64,000 nt of DNA from assembly GCF_009857435.1 (NCBI RefSeq), contig NZ_WWCK01000008.1, positions 186,001-250,000 of the forward strand, written 5' to 3'. Origin of the DNA: Duganella rivi. Its GTDB lineage: Bacteria > Pseudomonadota > Gammaproteobacteria > Burkholderiales > Burkholderiaceae_D. The notes below the pieces were generated by a model, which searched no databases, had not been told where the DNA came from, and worked only from the letters and a program-made list of their open reading frames with translations. This document shows, piece after piece, positions 54,001-62,016 of the stretch. Made by a program: the position numbers and the translations under genes. How positions within the stretch are numbered: the stretch's first letter is position 1; each line of letters begins with the position of its first letter.

Positions 54001-54371
54001 ATCGCGTCGGGTGGCTTGATGGCGGCCGTCACTTTGTAGGGGCCAATGCTGTAGCCGACATCCAGATAATAGTCGCCGCTGCGGGTCGGGGTAAATTCAA
54101 AGGCAGGCCCGCTGATGTACTTGCGTCCACCGGCGCCGGCCAGCGGCGTGGTGCCATCGCCGATCGACAGGTACATGGTGCCGACGTCGCTGATGTCGAG
54201 TGGATTTCTCGCACCGAGTAGGCTGAAAACGTAGGTGGTGCCGGCCGTCAGCGTGGTCTTGAACCAGTCGGCATCGTAGAGGTAATCAAGGTTGCCGATG
54301 GCTGAACCGCCGATGGGAACCACGCCGGTGGTCTTGGTGTCGTTGCTGTACTCGTCGTCTTGATAGGCCAT
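51039..54371 (-). CDS. PPC-repeat and DUF4214 secreted protein
   Basis: A 1110-residue protein of about eight bacterial pre-peptidase C-terminal-like (PPC) domains. Each has a D-x-D-W/R-F core such as YDADWFKTTLTAGTTY, AGDTDWYRFHAEPGQHY and ADRDWFALNMTAGQTY. A bacterial Ig-like unit (TDKIVLNFNEALRL) is near residue 870, and DUF4214 repeats (AYRLYQAAFGRTPDQAGLGYW, LYNNVLHRAPDVAGQQYWFD) are at the C-terminus. There is no N-terminal signal peptide, so type I secretion or another C-terminal route is likely, as for related proteins. The predicted ATG has no Shine-Dalgarno sequence and lies just after a long inverted repeat. Surface attachment or calcium-dependent folding is inferred. Confidence 0.82.
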   Translation of the reverse strand: MAYQDDEYSNDTKTTGVVPIGGSAIGNLDYLYDADWFKTTLTAGTTYVFSLLGARNPLDISDVGTMYLSIGDGTTPLAGAGGRKYISGPAFEFTPTRSGDYYLDVGYSIGPYKVTAAIKPPDAISADIHTTAVLTAGSSVQGSCEVAGDTDWYRFHAEPGQHYAFSWSRDDIATSSIAIYDINGKPVDSYPVETAVATDYFIAISGNLAGEYHLNSLLRTDDYTANGVQPGLLQVGAEVSGKIEYAGDTDRFNLDLKAGSTYTVTLKGVNNSYGLVLKLYDTAGNLVDSVGADTSTTNTRELTFIAKSSGTYAVKVSDLYADQTYQRSYTLAASGGTLDDYGDTAATATAIALNTPVRGVSAFANDIDMFKLTLKAGVTYELQLSPDTSSSANASAWLKIQGPNIATSLNWQYGTTPFTPSADGDYYITINSASSTPASYLLNATLAKDDFGANTTSAGNLTLNGTTLGTLESYADRDWFALNMTAGQTYGVILQRPSGYNNSGLGYYSATVKIVDAQGNTLASTTSEYSSAPLLSYTTATSGKFYVEIGTSGGAYSLGATLVQSDDVGNTPVSAAVMPAGATVNGALEVSSDIDYYKMSVTAGETYAIELKDVVPNDSWRLSLDVTDKQGAYVRSNGDTTLITATSSGDIYFKISGQSGAPVLAYQLIGTKFGADDYGAGLASTTIGALAVGGSVRGVINYVDDSDWFKVSLQEGVTYQFDVQGAAKSNGSSAVYDAPLMLFDSKHNLMTTSNAIRASTTLGYTVKSSGDYYVQVQNKGSSTTFTDSYVLSAQAIPAKPQLLTSTSGEAGLHQLTDKIVLNFNEALRLIGDNKIKLVDEAGNTYSISQYKISAGFNTTLVLPLPIPHLKPGMTYKLSIESGALVNAAGVAFDGLQNYTITTTPFAAGGSSGDDLLLGQHNGATLHGGAGIDTVVYSDADSFFRVTRNGNQAVVNYQFGATTSDTLVDVERLLFNTKAIALDIDGNGGQAYRLYQAAFGRTPDQAGLGYWIKALDQGSSLKQVASQFVASAEFIARNGGAAVDDAGFVTLLYNNVLHRAPDVAGQQYWFDALHNNATRAEVLVSFSESAENQAALIGVIGNGFEYTPYGG

Positions 54372-54375
54372 GGGT

Positions 54376-54445
54376 TGCGGTGATGATAGGAGAGTTGCAT
54401 GTTAGCATCTTCGTAAGCTTGTAAATCTCTCACATCATCACCGCA
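54376..54445 (-). promoter_or_regulatory. Long inverted repeat upstream of the PPC/DUF4214 start
   Basis: Nineteen-base arms (54376-54394 and 54427-54445) pair except for two positions; the outer 12 pairs, TGCGGTGATGAT with its complement, are perfect. The left arm ends 4 bases before the PPC/DUF4214 ATG. No T-run follows in the mRNA direction, so a simple terminator for the pullulanase gene is unlikely. A regulatory leader structure is more likely. Confidence 0.5.
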
Positions 54446-54451
54446 GTTGGT

Positions 54452-57400
54452 TTAGTCGATGCCGCCCTCCACAAACACCACGGTGCTGCGCGGCGGGATG
54501 GTGAAGCTGCCGTTGCGGCTGTTGTAGACCGCGCCGTTGGCCGGACGCAGCAAGCGGTGCACGCGCAGGTAGCGGCCGGCCAGTTCCGGCACGTTCACGG
54601 TTTGCGCGCTCTTGGTGACGTTGAACACGGTGACCACCGACTGGTATTTGGCGCCCTCGTAGCGGCGGCCGTCAATGCTCATTACGATCACGCCCGCCGT
54701 TTGCGCCGGCCCGGTGTTGTGGAAGCGCAGGCGCTCCGACACGTCTTGCGCGCTGCGCAGGCGGAACAGGCTACTGTCTTGGCGGATCGCCAGCAAGTCG
54801 TTCATGGCGTTACGGGCGCTGATGATGGCTTGCGTGTCCGGCTTGATCAGCGGGTTGGCCAGGATCGGCGACATCAGATACCAGTTGCTCTGATTGACCG
54901 CTGCCAGCGGCAGGCCGACGCCGAAGTTGTTCGACTGGTAGCTGTAATCAAGCTGGTTGAACCAGTCGCCGGCGTCGTAGCTATCGCGATCCATTGACTT
55001 GGAGCGCAGGATTTCCTGACCGGCGTGCAGAAACGGTACGCCTTGCGACAGCACGGTGATAGCCGCGCCCAGATTCTGCGCGCGCACGCGGTCGGCCAAG
55101 CTGGTGTTCTGCGGCAGCTTGTAGGCGTTGAGGTCGAACAGGGTCTGGTTATCGTGCGCTTCGACGTAGTTGATGGTTTCCGCCGGTTGCGCGGCAAAGC
55201 CCGCCTGCTGGCCGAAGTAGTCGATCTCCGAGTTCTTGCGCACCACGCCATAGCGGTCGGTAAAGCGGTAGTCGCGCAGGGTGCCGGACAGCGCTACCTT
55301 GGCAAGGTCGCCCAGGCGCAGCAAGTCGTCCTTGGTTTGCGACGAGTGGCCGTTGTTGTCGTCGTAGACGCCGTTGATCAAGCCTTGCTGGCTGAGCAGG
55401 GCGTCGCCGCTGTCGCAGCAACCGCCGCCGCGCACGGTGTCGCGGATGCGGTCGTTGAACGAGCCGATGCCGCTGCCGTACATATTCGCTTGCCGTGCTT
55501 GCACGAAGCGGCTGTCGTTGGCGACCGTGCCGAAGTTCCAGGCCTCGCCGTACAGATAGATGTCGCGGCCGGCCGCCTGGTTGACGGCGGTTTGCAGCTG
55601 CTTCATCACGGCCAGCGGCGTGAAGCCCATGATGTCGAAGCGGAAGCCATCGACCTTGTAAGCGCGCGCCCAGGTAGCGGTGGAGTCGATCATCAGCTTG
55701 GCCATCATGGCGTTTTCCGAGGCGGTATCGGCGCAGCAGCTATCGTTGGTGATACCGCCGCCGGCATTCAGGCGGTAGTAATAGGTCGGGACGATTTTAT
55801 CGAGCACCGACAGCGGGCCTTGCTGCGAAGCGCTGGTGTGGTTGTAGACCACGTCCATCACCACCCGCAAGCCTTGTTCGTGCAAGCCTTGCACCATGGC
55901 GCGGAATTCGCGCACACGCACCGCGCCGTCGTTGGCGTTGGACGAGTAGCTGCCTTCCGGTGCGCTGTAGTGGACAGGGTCATAGCCCCAGTTGAAGCAG
56001 TCGCTGCCGCGCGCCGCTTCTACTGCCGCTTGCTGTTCGGTGCCGTTGGCGGCGGCGTTGGGAATGCTCGGCGTGCTGCAACCAGTTTCGTTGACGCTGG
56101 CAATGTCAAACGTCGGCAGCAGGTGGATGTGGCTGAGGCCGGACTTCTGCATCTGGCGCAGGTGGCGCATGCCGTTCGATTGCTCGTCGGTGAAGGCCAG
56201 GTACTTGCCGCGGTGGGCGGCCGGCACGCTCTGATCGTTCACGCTGAAATCGCGAATGTGCAGTTCGTACAGCGAGATGTCGGTCGGGTAGGCCAGGCGC
56301 GGCGGGTGGTGGATATCCCAGCCGTCCGGCTTGAGCGCGCGGCTGCTGAGATCGGCGACAAAGCTGCGCTGGCTGTTGGCGTTCAGGCTGAACGAGTAGG
56401 GATCGGTCACGGTGTTGTTGACCAGCGTGTTGCCGGCCCAGCGCGACAGCACTTGCACGTTGTAGGTGTAGTAGTAGCGGTTGACCCAGCTAGTGTCCGG
56501 CGCGGTGTAGCTCCACACGCCGCTGGCAGCGTCGCGCACCATGGCGCGAGTAACAGTGGCGGCAGCGTTGGCGTCCGGGTACAGATTGAGGCTGACCGAT
56601 TTAGCAGTCGGCGCCCAGACGCGGAAGGTCGGTGCACCGCCGTTGCGGGCATAGCTGACGCCCAGCGTGGTGTTGGTGGCAGCGCCGGCAAACACGCTGT
56701 CGAGCATGCCGCTCAATTGCAGCGAGGTCACTTGCACCAGCTTGCCAGCGCTGTCGAATTGGGCGATGGCGAATTGGTTGCTGGCCTTGGCTGCGATGGT
56801 GGCGGCATCGCTGGACGACATGCTCAGCGCGGTAGCGCTGGCGAGGTGCGGATACTTTTGCTGGAGCGCGCTTGGCAGACTGGCGGCGCTGGTCAGCACG
56901 ATGCTGCCATCGGCGCCGCTGACGCCATCGACGCCCGAGCCGAGGCCGCCGTTAGCGGCGTAGTACAGCTTGTAGCTGGCGCCGCTGACGGGCACGCCGG
57001 GCCATGCGAGGGTAGAGGCGGTCAGCCAGTGCGCGTTGGCGCTGTTCAGGTTGCCGAAGCTAATGGCGGGCTGGCTGTTGTAGACGGTGCAGTCGCCTTC
57101 CAGCAGCCAGACTTCCTGACCGGCAGTGGCGATATTGCTGGTGAAGTTGGCTGATTGGTCGTTGCCGCAATTCTTGTTGCCGCTGCCGTCGGTGACCAGG
57201 AACCAGATCGCCGACTTGCCGGTGTTGACCGGAATATCGACGTAGCCGCCGAAGCTGTCGGACTGGTTCATCATGAAGCGGGTGGTGATCCAGGCCGAGC
57301 TCGGGTTGAGCGGGCCGTCCCACGAGTAGACGCCCCACTGGTCGGTATCGCCCTGCGTGCGGTGGAAGTGCATGCGGATATTGCCCGCTGCGACCGGGCT

Positions 57401-57565
57401 GGTGGTGATGGCAGCGGCGCCTTGCACCGTGCGGCTGCCGAGCGCCTTGGCGGCTGGCATAGGGGCATCAGCTTCGCCGCCACCGCCGCAAGCCGCCAGC
57501 GCCGTGAGCGTGCCCGTGGCAAGGGCGAGTTTCAGCCGTGAAACTAAACTACAGTTAAGTTTCAT
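54452..57565 (-). CDS. Pullulanase-type alpha-1,6-glucosidase, lipoprotein
   Basis: A 1037-residue GH13 enzyme that debranches pullulan, glycogen or starch at alpha-1,6 links. The N-terminus has a lipobox, LTALAACGGGG, for surface or periplasmic anchoring. A CBM41-like domain (about 60-165, MHFHRTQGDTDQWGVYSW) and further N-terminal domains precede CBM48 (about 300-400) and the catalytic barrel. The nucleophile Asp644 is in DGFRFDIMGF, the acid Glu674 in LYGEAWNFG, Asp805 in VEAHDNQTLF, and VVMDVVYNHTS is the first conserved region. A Cys-rich loop (NDSCCAD, GGGCCDSG) is present. GGAGA precedes the ATG. A near-palindrome covers codons 1-9. Confidence 0.94.
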   Translation of the reverse strand: MKLNCSLVSRLKLALATGTLTALAACGGGGEADAPMPAAKALGSRTVQGAAAITTSPVAAGNIRMHFHRTQGDTDQWGVYSWDGPLNPSSAWITTRFMMNQSDSFGGYVDIPVNTGKSAIWFLVTDGSGNKNCGNDQSANFTSNIATAGQEVWLLEGDCTVYNSQPAISFGNLNSANAHWLTASTLAWPGVPVSGASYKLYYAANGGLGSGVDGVSGADGSIVLTSAASLPSALQQKYPHLASATALSMSSSDAATIAAKASNQFAIAQFDSAGKLVQVTSLQLSGMLDSVFAGAATNTTLGVSYARNGGAPTFRVWAPTAKSVSLNLYPDANAAATVTRAMVRDAASGVWSYTAPDTSWVNRYYYTYNVQVLSRWAGNTLVNNTVTDPYSFSLNANSQRSFVADLSSRALKPDGWDIHHPPRLAYPTDISLYELHIRDFSVNDQSVPAAHRGKYLAFTDEQSNGMRHLRQMQKSGLSHIHLLPTFDIASVNETGCSTPSIPNAAANGTEQQAAVEAARGSDCFNWGYDPVHYSAPEGSYSSNANDGAVRVREFRAMVQGLHEQGLRVVMDVVYNHTSASQQGPLSVLDKIVPTYYYRLNAGGGITNDSCCADTASENAMMAKLMIDSTATWARAYKVDGFRFDIMGFTPLAVMKQLQTAVNQAAGRDIYLYGEAWNFGTVANDSRFVQARQANMYGSGIGSFNDRIRDTVRGGGCCDSGDALLSQQGLINGVYDDNNGHSSQTKDDLLRLGDLAKVALSGTLRDYRFTDRYGVVRKNSEIDYFGQQAGFAAQPAETINYVEAHDNQTLFDLNAYKLPQNTSLADRVRAQNLGAAITVLSQGVPFLHAGQEILRSKSMDRDSYDAGDWFNQLDYSYQSNNFGVGLPLAAVNQSNWYLMSPILANPLIKPDTQAIISARNAMNDLLAIRQDSSLFRLRSAQDVSERLRFHNTGPAQTAGVIVMSIDGRRYEGAKYQSVVTVFNVTKSAQTVNVPELAGRYLRVHRLLRPANGAVYNSRNGSFTIPPRSTVVFVEGGID
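57540..57563. promoter_or_regulatory. Near-palindrome over the pullulanase start
   Basis: GAAACTAAACT and AGTTAAGTTTC flank a two-base centre with few mismatches (57540-57563). The site covers the first codons of the pullulanase gene. It could be an operator that blocks transcription or a structure that affects translation. It could also be chance, because the codons encode a normal signal region. Confidence 0.3.
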
Positions 57566-57704
57566 ACATAGTCTCCATTGTTGTGTAGTGATCTAGCCTC
57601 CAATCTTCTATGGACTGGATGGGTTTGTAATATTACTACTTAAAAAATATGGAAATGATAAATATTTTTCAGGCGTGTGGTGTGGCCGGTACACGCGGGC
57701 TCGT

Positions 57705-58145
57705 CTACTTGCACTGGATTTGTATTTGATGCTGCCCGGCCTTCGTCCCCTTGCTGTAAGTGAACTTGCACTCCTGGGTATCGTCCGGCAGTTGCCGGGA
57801 TAGCGTCACCTGGTTATGTTCGCCATAGGTGCATTGCAGCCATTTCCCTTCAGGGAAAGCGCCGTCCAGCGAGTAGGTGTACGACCACGTTCCCTTGCTC
57901 CGGGTCTCCTTGAAGTCCGCAAGATCTCCTTTCATTTCGGGCGGGCCGGCCATGGGCGCGGCGGCGTGAAGGTACATGGGGGAGGCGACGTAGGGGATCC
58001 AGCCGGGCTTGGCGTGGATCACTTGTAGTCCCTCGGCGGGAATGGCGTCCGGGCATTCAAACGATGTGGCGGGTGTTGCCAATAGTGGCGCGGGTACAGA
58101 GAGCGCTAAAGGCAACGCGCCGATCATCAATTTTCTGAGGTGCAT
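57705..58145 (-). CDS. STY0301-family exported protein
   Basis: A 146-residue exported protein with signal peptide (GALPLALSVPAPLLA). The mature domain resembles the STY0301 family: an early FECPDAIP, a central ASPMYLHAAAPMAGPPEMKGDL, KWLQCTYGEHNQVTLSRQLP and a late Cys pair in ECKFTYSKGT/IQIQCK. The three or four Cys probably form disulphides in the periplasm. It follows the BPSL0067-type gene by 14 bases with its own AAGGAAG site. STY0301 proteins often lie next to BPSL0067 genes, so a periplasmic immunity role is plausible but unproven here. Confidence 0.8.
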   Translation of the reverse strand: MHLRKLMIGALPLALSVPAPLLATPATSFECPDAIPAEGLQVIHAKPGWIPYVASPMYLHAAAPMAGPPEMKGDLADFKETRSKGTWSYTYSLDGAFPEGKWLQCTYGEHNQVTLSRQLPDDTQECKFTYSKGTKAGQHQIQIQCK

Positions 58146-58159
58146 AGGTCTTCCTTTCG

Positions 58160-58546
58160 TTACTCGATAACGAAGAAGGCGTCGGCGTTGTCGCTCGGAC
58201 GTATATAGGCACCATTCCTGGTTTTGCCGCGACTAGGAATGAAGCGCGACGATATCTGCGTTTTCTTTTCGTTCTTCCACTGATCCATGATCCATATGCC
58301 GTTGGACGCGTGGCGGAGAAAAAAAGCGGCGTGATTGCCATGGGCTAAGCGCGGGTATCGGCCGTTGACGAACGTGGCGATTGCGGTTCCCTTTTTGAGA
58401 TCTTTGCTGTCAAGGACATGCGCACCTTGCTGCCAAGCCGTAGTCACAGGTACTTTGGCGTAGTGCTGAACCAGCGCTACGCATTGATGTGAGCCGACAA
58501 GCGGCGCGCCTTCGAGCGCATCAACTTTTGAATACGTGTAAGACAT
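58160..58546 (-). CDS. BPSL0067-family protein, putative Cys-His amidase
   Basis: A 128-residue protein without signal peptide. VGSHQCVALVQHYAKVP near residue 22 places a Cys at the start of a helix, as in NlpC/P60- or CHAP-like amidases, and GNHAAFFLRHASNGIWIMDQW supplies the likely catalytic His. The basic IATFVNGRYP strand lies between. BPSL0067 proteins are suspected peptidoglycan-acting effectors. The start has a strong GAGGAGG site. It is followed at 14 bases by an exported STY0301 partner. No type VI secretion genes lie in the window. Confidence 0.8.
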   Translation of the reverse strand: MSYTYSKVDALEGAPLVGSHQCVALVQHYAKVPVTTAWQQGAHVLDSKDLKKGTAIATFVNGRYPRLAHGNHAAFFLRHASNGIWIMDQWKNEKKTQISSRFIPSRGKTRNGAYIRPSDNADAFFVIE

Positions 58547-58751
58547 TTTCGCCTCCTCATGTTGAAGTTAGGAAAAACTGTCTTTACTGTATTTCTGATT
58601 TCCTCTTGGGATATTGAACTGAAACAAGTTCCTCTTTGCTTGGATGAGGGCCGTCCGCTGCGCCACGCAGTACAACGCCCGGCGAGGGTTGGACCCTGCC
58701 GGAGCGTCGTAAATTCCGCTTCCGTCTTGAAGACGTGGCGTTTGATTGAGC

Positions 58752-59492
58752 TTAGAACTCTTGCACGGTTGGGCGCAGGACGATTTCGTTGATGTCGACG
58801 TCGGCCGGTTGTTCAATCGCGTAGGCGATGGCGCGGGCCACGGCGTCGGCTGGAATCGCCTGCTTGTAGAACTCCTTCACGAAATTCGAGCTGGCTTCGT
58901 GCGAGCTGCCCAGCTTCAGTTCGGAATCAACCGCGCCCGGTTCAATGGTGGTGGTGCGGATGCTGCCGCCCACCTCATGGCGCAAGCCTTCCGAGATCGC
59001 GCGCACGGCGAACTTGGTGCCGCTGTACACGGTGCCGCCCGGGCTGAACACTTTGATGCCTGCCACCGAGGCCACGTTGATGAAGTGGCCGCTGTTCTGC
59101 TTGCGAAACTGCGGCAGCGCGGCAGCGATCCCGTACAGCACGCCTTTAACGTTGATATCGATCATGCGATCCCACTCATCGACCTTTAGTTCGTCCATCG
59201 GCGCAATCGACATCAGGCCGGCGTTGTTGATCAACACGTCGACGCGGCCGTAGATGCGCACGGCGGTGTCGATCAGCGCTTGCACTTGCTGCTTGTTGGT
59301 GACGTCGGTGGACACCACTTCAGCCTTGCCGCCAGCAGCGCGGATTTCACCGGCGATCTGCTCCAGCTTGTCGGTACGGCGCGCACCGAGCACCACGGAA
59401 GCGCCGCGCGCGGCCAGGTAACGGGCGGTGGCTTCGCCAAGACCGCTGCTGGCGCCGGTAATCACAACGACTTTGTTTTCGATGTTGTTCAT
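58752..59492 (-). CDS. SDR family oxidoreductase
   Basis: A 246-residue classical short-chain dehydrogenase with TGASSGLGEA at the NAD(P)-binding turn, NNAGLMS, catalytic Ser in NVASVAG and Tyr-Lys in YSGTKFAV. The ending VDINEIVLRPTVQEF resembles the YdfG-like 3-hydroxy-acid/serine dehydrogenase subgroup. AAGGAG lies eight bases before ATG 59492. It is divergent from a LysR gene that probably controls it, with 108 bases between the starts. Confidence 0.93.
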   Translation of the reverse strand: MNNIENKVVVITGASSGLGEATARYLAARGASVVLGARRTDKLEQIAGEIRAAGGKAEVVSTDVTNKQQVQALIDTAVRIYGRVDVLINNAGLMSIAPMDELKVDEWDRMIDINVKGVLYGIAAALPQFRKQNSGHFINVASVAGIKVFSPGGTVYSGTKFAVRAISEGLRHEVGGSIRTTTIEPGAVDSELKLGSSHEASSNFVKEFYKQAIPADAVARAIAYAIEQPADVDINEIVLRPTVQEF

Positions 59493-59576
59493 TTCAGGAC
59501 TCCTTGTGGTTGGTTGATGAAGCAAGTATAGGGAGCCTGAGTATGGGAATAAATGGAAATGATATGATTTGAGAAT

Positions 59577-59591
59577 TCCATTTTTTGGAAC
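59577..59591. promoter_or_regulatory. Candidate LysR operator between SDR and LysR genes
   Basis: TTCCA and TGGAA arms are perfect inverted repeats around a five-T spacer, 10 bases upstream of the LysR ATG, in a very AT-rich divergent promoter region. The symmetry fits a LysR recognition half-site pair, but no binding data exist. Confidence 0.4.
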
Positions 59592-59600
59592 TATAAAATC

Positions 59601-60485
59601 ATGCTGAACCGATTGGAAATGCTGCGCATCTTCGTGGCCGCCGCTGAAGCGCGCAACTTCAAGGAAGCCGCCACGCGGCTGGGGATTTCGCCGCAAGCCG
59701 TCACGCGCGCGGTGCAGGATCTGGAAGCGGCGCAAGGCGAGCTGCTCTTCCACCGCAACACGCGCGGCGTCCAGATCACCACCTACGGCGAGCATCTCGC
59801 CACGCAAGCGCGCGACAGCGTGCAGCGGGTGGACGCGTTATTCCAGTCGCAATCGGCGCAAGAGCCATCGGAAGGATTGGTGCGGCTCACCGCGCCGGTG
59901 GGATTGGGCCGGCGCCTGATGCTGCCGGTGCTGCTGGCGCTGGGCCGCGACTATCCGCTGCTGCGTTTCGATATCCAGTTCAGCGACACCCACTCGGACG
60001 TGGTCGATGAACGCATCGACATCGGCGTGCGCTTCGGCGCCATGCACGACAACCGCTACGTCGCGCGCCGCGTCGCGTCGCCGCCGTTCCGCACGGTCGG
60101 CACGCCGGAACTGATCGCGCAGCACGGCAAGCCGAAAAACCTCGAGCAACTGCACCAGCTGCCGACCACCTCGCTGCGCGACCTCAGCACCGGCCGGCCA
60201 TGGCCGTGGTACTTCAGCGGCGGCCAGCACATCTCGCCGGTCAACCCGCGGTTTTTGAGCAGTGATTCGGAAGCGGAATTTGACGCCATCATGGCCGGTA
60301 TCGGCTTTGGCCAATTACCCGGTTTTATGGCCGATGAACACATCGCCAGCGGCAAGCTGGTGCCGGTTCTGCAAAAATTGCAGCCGGAGGCGTGGGATAT
60401 TTACGTCTACCGCCCCCAGCGCGGCCCGGTGCCGCCGCGCATCCGGCTGGTGTTCGACCAGCTGGTGGCGGGGCTGGGCGGCTAG
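59601..60485 (+). CDS. LysR-family transcriptional regulator
   Basis: A 294-residue LysR-type regulator with wHTH NFKEAATRLGISPQAVTRAV at about residues 19-38 and a CrgA-type effector domain (RLTAPVGLGRRLMLPVLLAL, DIGVRFGAMHDNRYVARRV). It is divergent from the SDR gene, its probable target. Its stop lies three bases from the stop of the convergent tryptophan halogenase gene. The ATG has no clear Shine-Dalgarno sequence, and an inverted repeat lies just upstream, consistent with autorepression. Confidence 0.92.
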   Translation: MLNRLEMLRIFVAAAEARNFKEAATRLGISPQAVTRAVQDLEAAQGELLFHRNTRGVQITTYGEHLATQARDSVQRVDALFQSQSAQEPSEGLVRLTAPVGLGRRLMLPVLLALGRDYPLLRFDIQFSDTHSDVVDERIDIGVRFGAMHDNRYVARRVASPPFRTVGTPELIAQHGKPKNLEQLHQLPTTSLRDLSTGRPWPWYFSGGQHISPVNPRFLSSDSEAEFDAIMAGIGFGQLPGFMADEHIASGKLVPVLQKLQPEAWDIYVYRPQRGPVPPRIRLVFDQLVAGLGG

Positions 60486-60488
60486 AAC

Positions 60489-62003
60489 TTACGCGGCGCG
60501 TGCACCCGCGTCCGGGCGGCCGCAGTAGCGCTCGACGTAGGCCTGGTGGGTCGGCAGCTGCACCACGGTACGGTCGATGCGGCCCTTGATGCTGCCGAGG
60601 AAGGCCTTGAGTTCTTCGTCGCCCATCAAGTCGGCGGTCTGGTGGTGCGACTTCGGCATGATGCCTTGGCCCAGCATCACCTGGATCCACGAGTTTTCCG
60701 CAAACAGCTCGTTCGGAATGCGGAACACGCGGCCGGTTTCCTTGAACAAGTCGATGCGGTGCTTGAGCGAATCAGGAATGCTCATCTCGCGCGCATCGAT
60801 CCAGAACTGCGAATCGGTGCGGTTGTTGACGTGGTAGTGCAAGATGATGAAATCGCGGATGTGATCGATCTCGCGGTTGCACTGGGCGTTGTACTCATCG
60901 ATATCGGCCTGCTGGATGCCGTCCGAAGGGAACGATTGCATCAGGCGAATCACGCTGCGCTGGATCAGGTGGATGCTGGTCGATTCAATCGGCTCCAGGA
61001 AGCCGCTCGACAGGCCGATGGCCACCACATTGCCCTTCCAGGTATTGCGGCGCTGGCAAGGCTGGAACTTGATCACGCGCGGCTCGATCAGCGTCTTGCC
61101 TTCCACATTGGCCAGCAGCTGCTTGCGCGCGGCGTCGTCGTCCAGGTAGCGGCTCGAATACACGATGCCGTTGCCGACGCGGTGCTGCAGCGGAATGCGC
61201 CACTGCCAGCCGGCCTGGTGCGCCATCGAACGGGTCAGCGGCACGGCGTCGCCGACCGAGGTGGTTTGCACCGCGATCGCGCGGTCGCAGAACAGCCATT
61301 GCGACCAGTCTTCCACGTCTTCCTGCATGGCCTCGCCGATCAGCAGGGCGCGGAAGCCGGTGCAGTCGATGAACAGATCGCCTTCAATTTCCTGGCCCGA
61401 GGCCAGCGTGACCGAGCGCACGTCGCCGTTCGGATGCTTGGCGTAGCTGACGATCTTGCCCTCGATGCGCTGCACGCCGCGCGGCTCGCTCAGGCGGCGC
61501 AGGTACTTGGCGTAGCGGCTGGCGTCGAGATGATAGGCGTAGTTCATGCCGTTGTTCGGCAGGTGGGCAAAGCGGTTTTCCATCGACGCTTTCAGTTCCA
61601 GGCAGTAGTCGCCGTAGTCGCTGGCGACGCCGCGCTCCACGCCCTTGTGCCAGAAGTGCTGGAAGCCGGCCGTCCAGTGGTCGGTGCCGGTGATGCCGAA
61701 CGAGTGGATGTAGTCTTGCTTGACGTTGCGCCACGATTCGAAGCTGATGCCGAGCTTGAAGGTCGCCTGCGTCTCGGCCATGAATTCCTGCTCGTTGATT
61801 TCCAGTACGTTGTGGAAGTTCATCAGCGTTGGAATGGTGGCTTCGCCCACGCCCACGGTGCCGATTTCTTCCGACTCGATCAGCTTGATGTCGAGCAGCT
61901 TGCCCAGCACCTTGGAGATGCCGGCAGCGGCCATCCAGCCGGCGGTGCCGCCGCCGCAAATGACGACGCGGCGCACGGGTTGGCGATTGTTCGGGTCACG
62001 CAT
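60489..62003 (-). CDS. Flavin-dependent tryptophan halogenase family protein
   Basis: A 504-residue FADH2-dependent halogenase. The FAD-binding CGGGTAGW is at 17-24, VGVGEATIP follows the second strand, and the catalytic Lys83 lies in TFKLGISFESW. The halogenase signature WQWRIP is at 266-271. The second catalytic residue, Glu340, is in FLEPIESTSIHL. These features separate it from ordinary monooxygenases. Known members chlorinate or brominate tryptophan or indoles using hypochlorous acid formed at FAD. AGGAGA precedes the ATG. It is the last gene of the halogenase-JmjC-SapC cluster; a substrate other than free tryptophan is likely in such clusters. Confidence 0.93.
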   Translation of the reverse strand: MRDPNNRQPVRRVVICGGGTAGWMAAAGISKVLGKLLDIKLIESEEIGTVGVGEATIPTLMNFHNVLEINEQEFMAETQATFKLGISFESWRNVKQDYIHSFGITGTDHWTAGFQHFWHKGVERGVASDYGDYCLELKASMENRFAHLPNNGMNYAYHLDASRYAKYLRRLSEPRGVQRIEGKIVSYAKHPNGDVRSVTLASGQEIEGDLFIDCTGFRALLIGEAMQEDVEDWSQWLFCDRAIAVQTTSVGDAVPLTRSMAHQAGWQWRIPLQHRVGNGIVYSSRYLDDDAARKQLLANVEGKTLIEPRVIKFQPCQRRNTWKGNVVAIGLSSGFLEPIESTSIHLIQRSVIRLMQSFPSDGIQQADIDEYNAQCNREIDHIRDFIILHYHVNNRTDSQFWIDAREMSIPDSLKHRIDLFKETGRVFRIPNELFAENSWIQVMLGQGIMPKSHHQTADLMGDEELKAFLGSIKGRIDRTVVQLPTHQAYVERYCGRPDAGARAA

Positions 62004-62016
62004 ATTCAGGGTCTCC

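Noticed and set aside
58568..58816. 82-codon minus-strand frame before the SDR gene
   Set aside because: No ribosome site, overlaps the SDR 3' end and shows no protein-like pattern.
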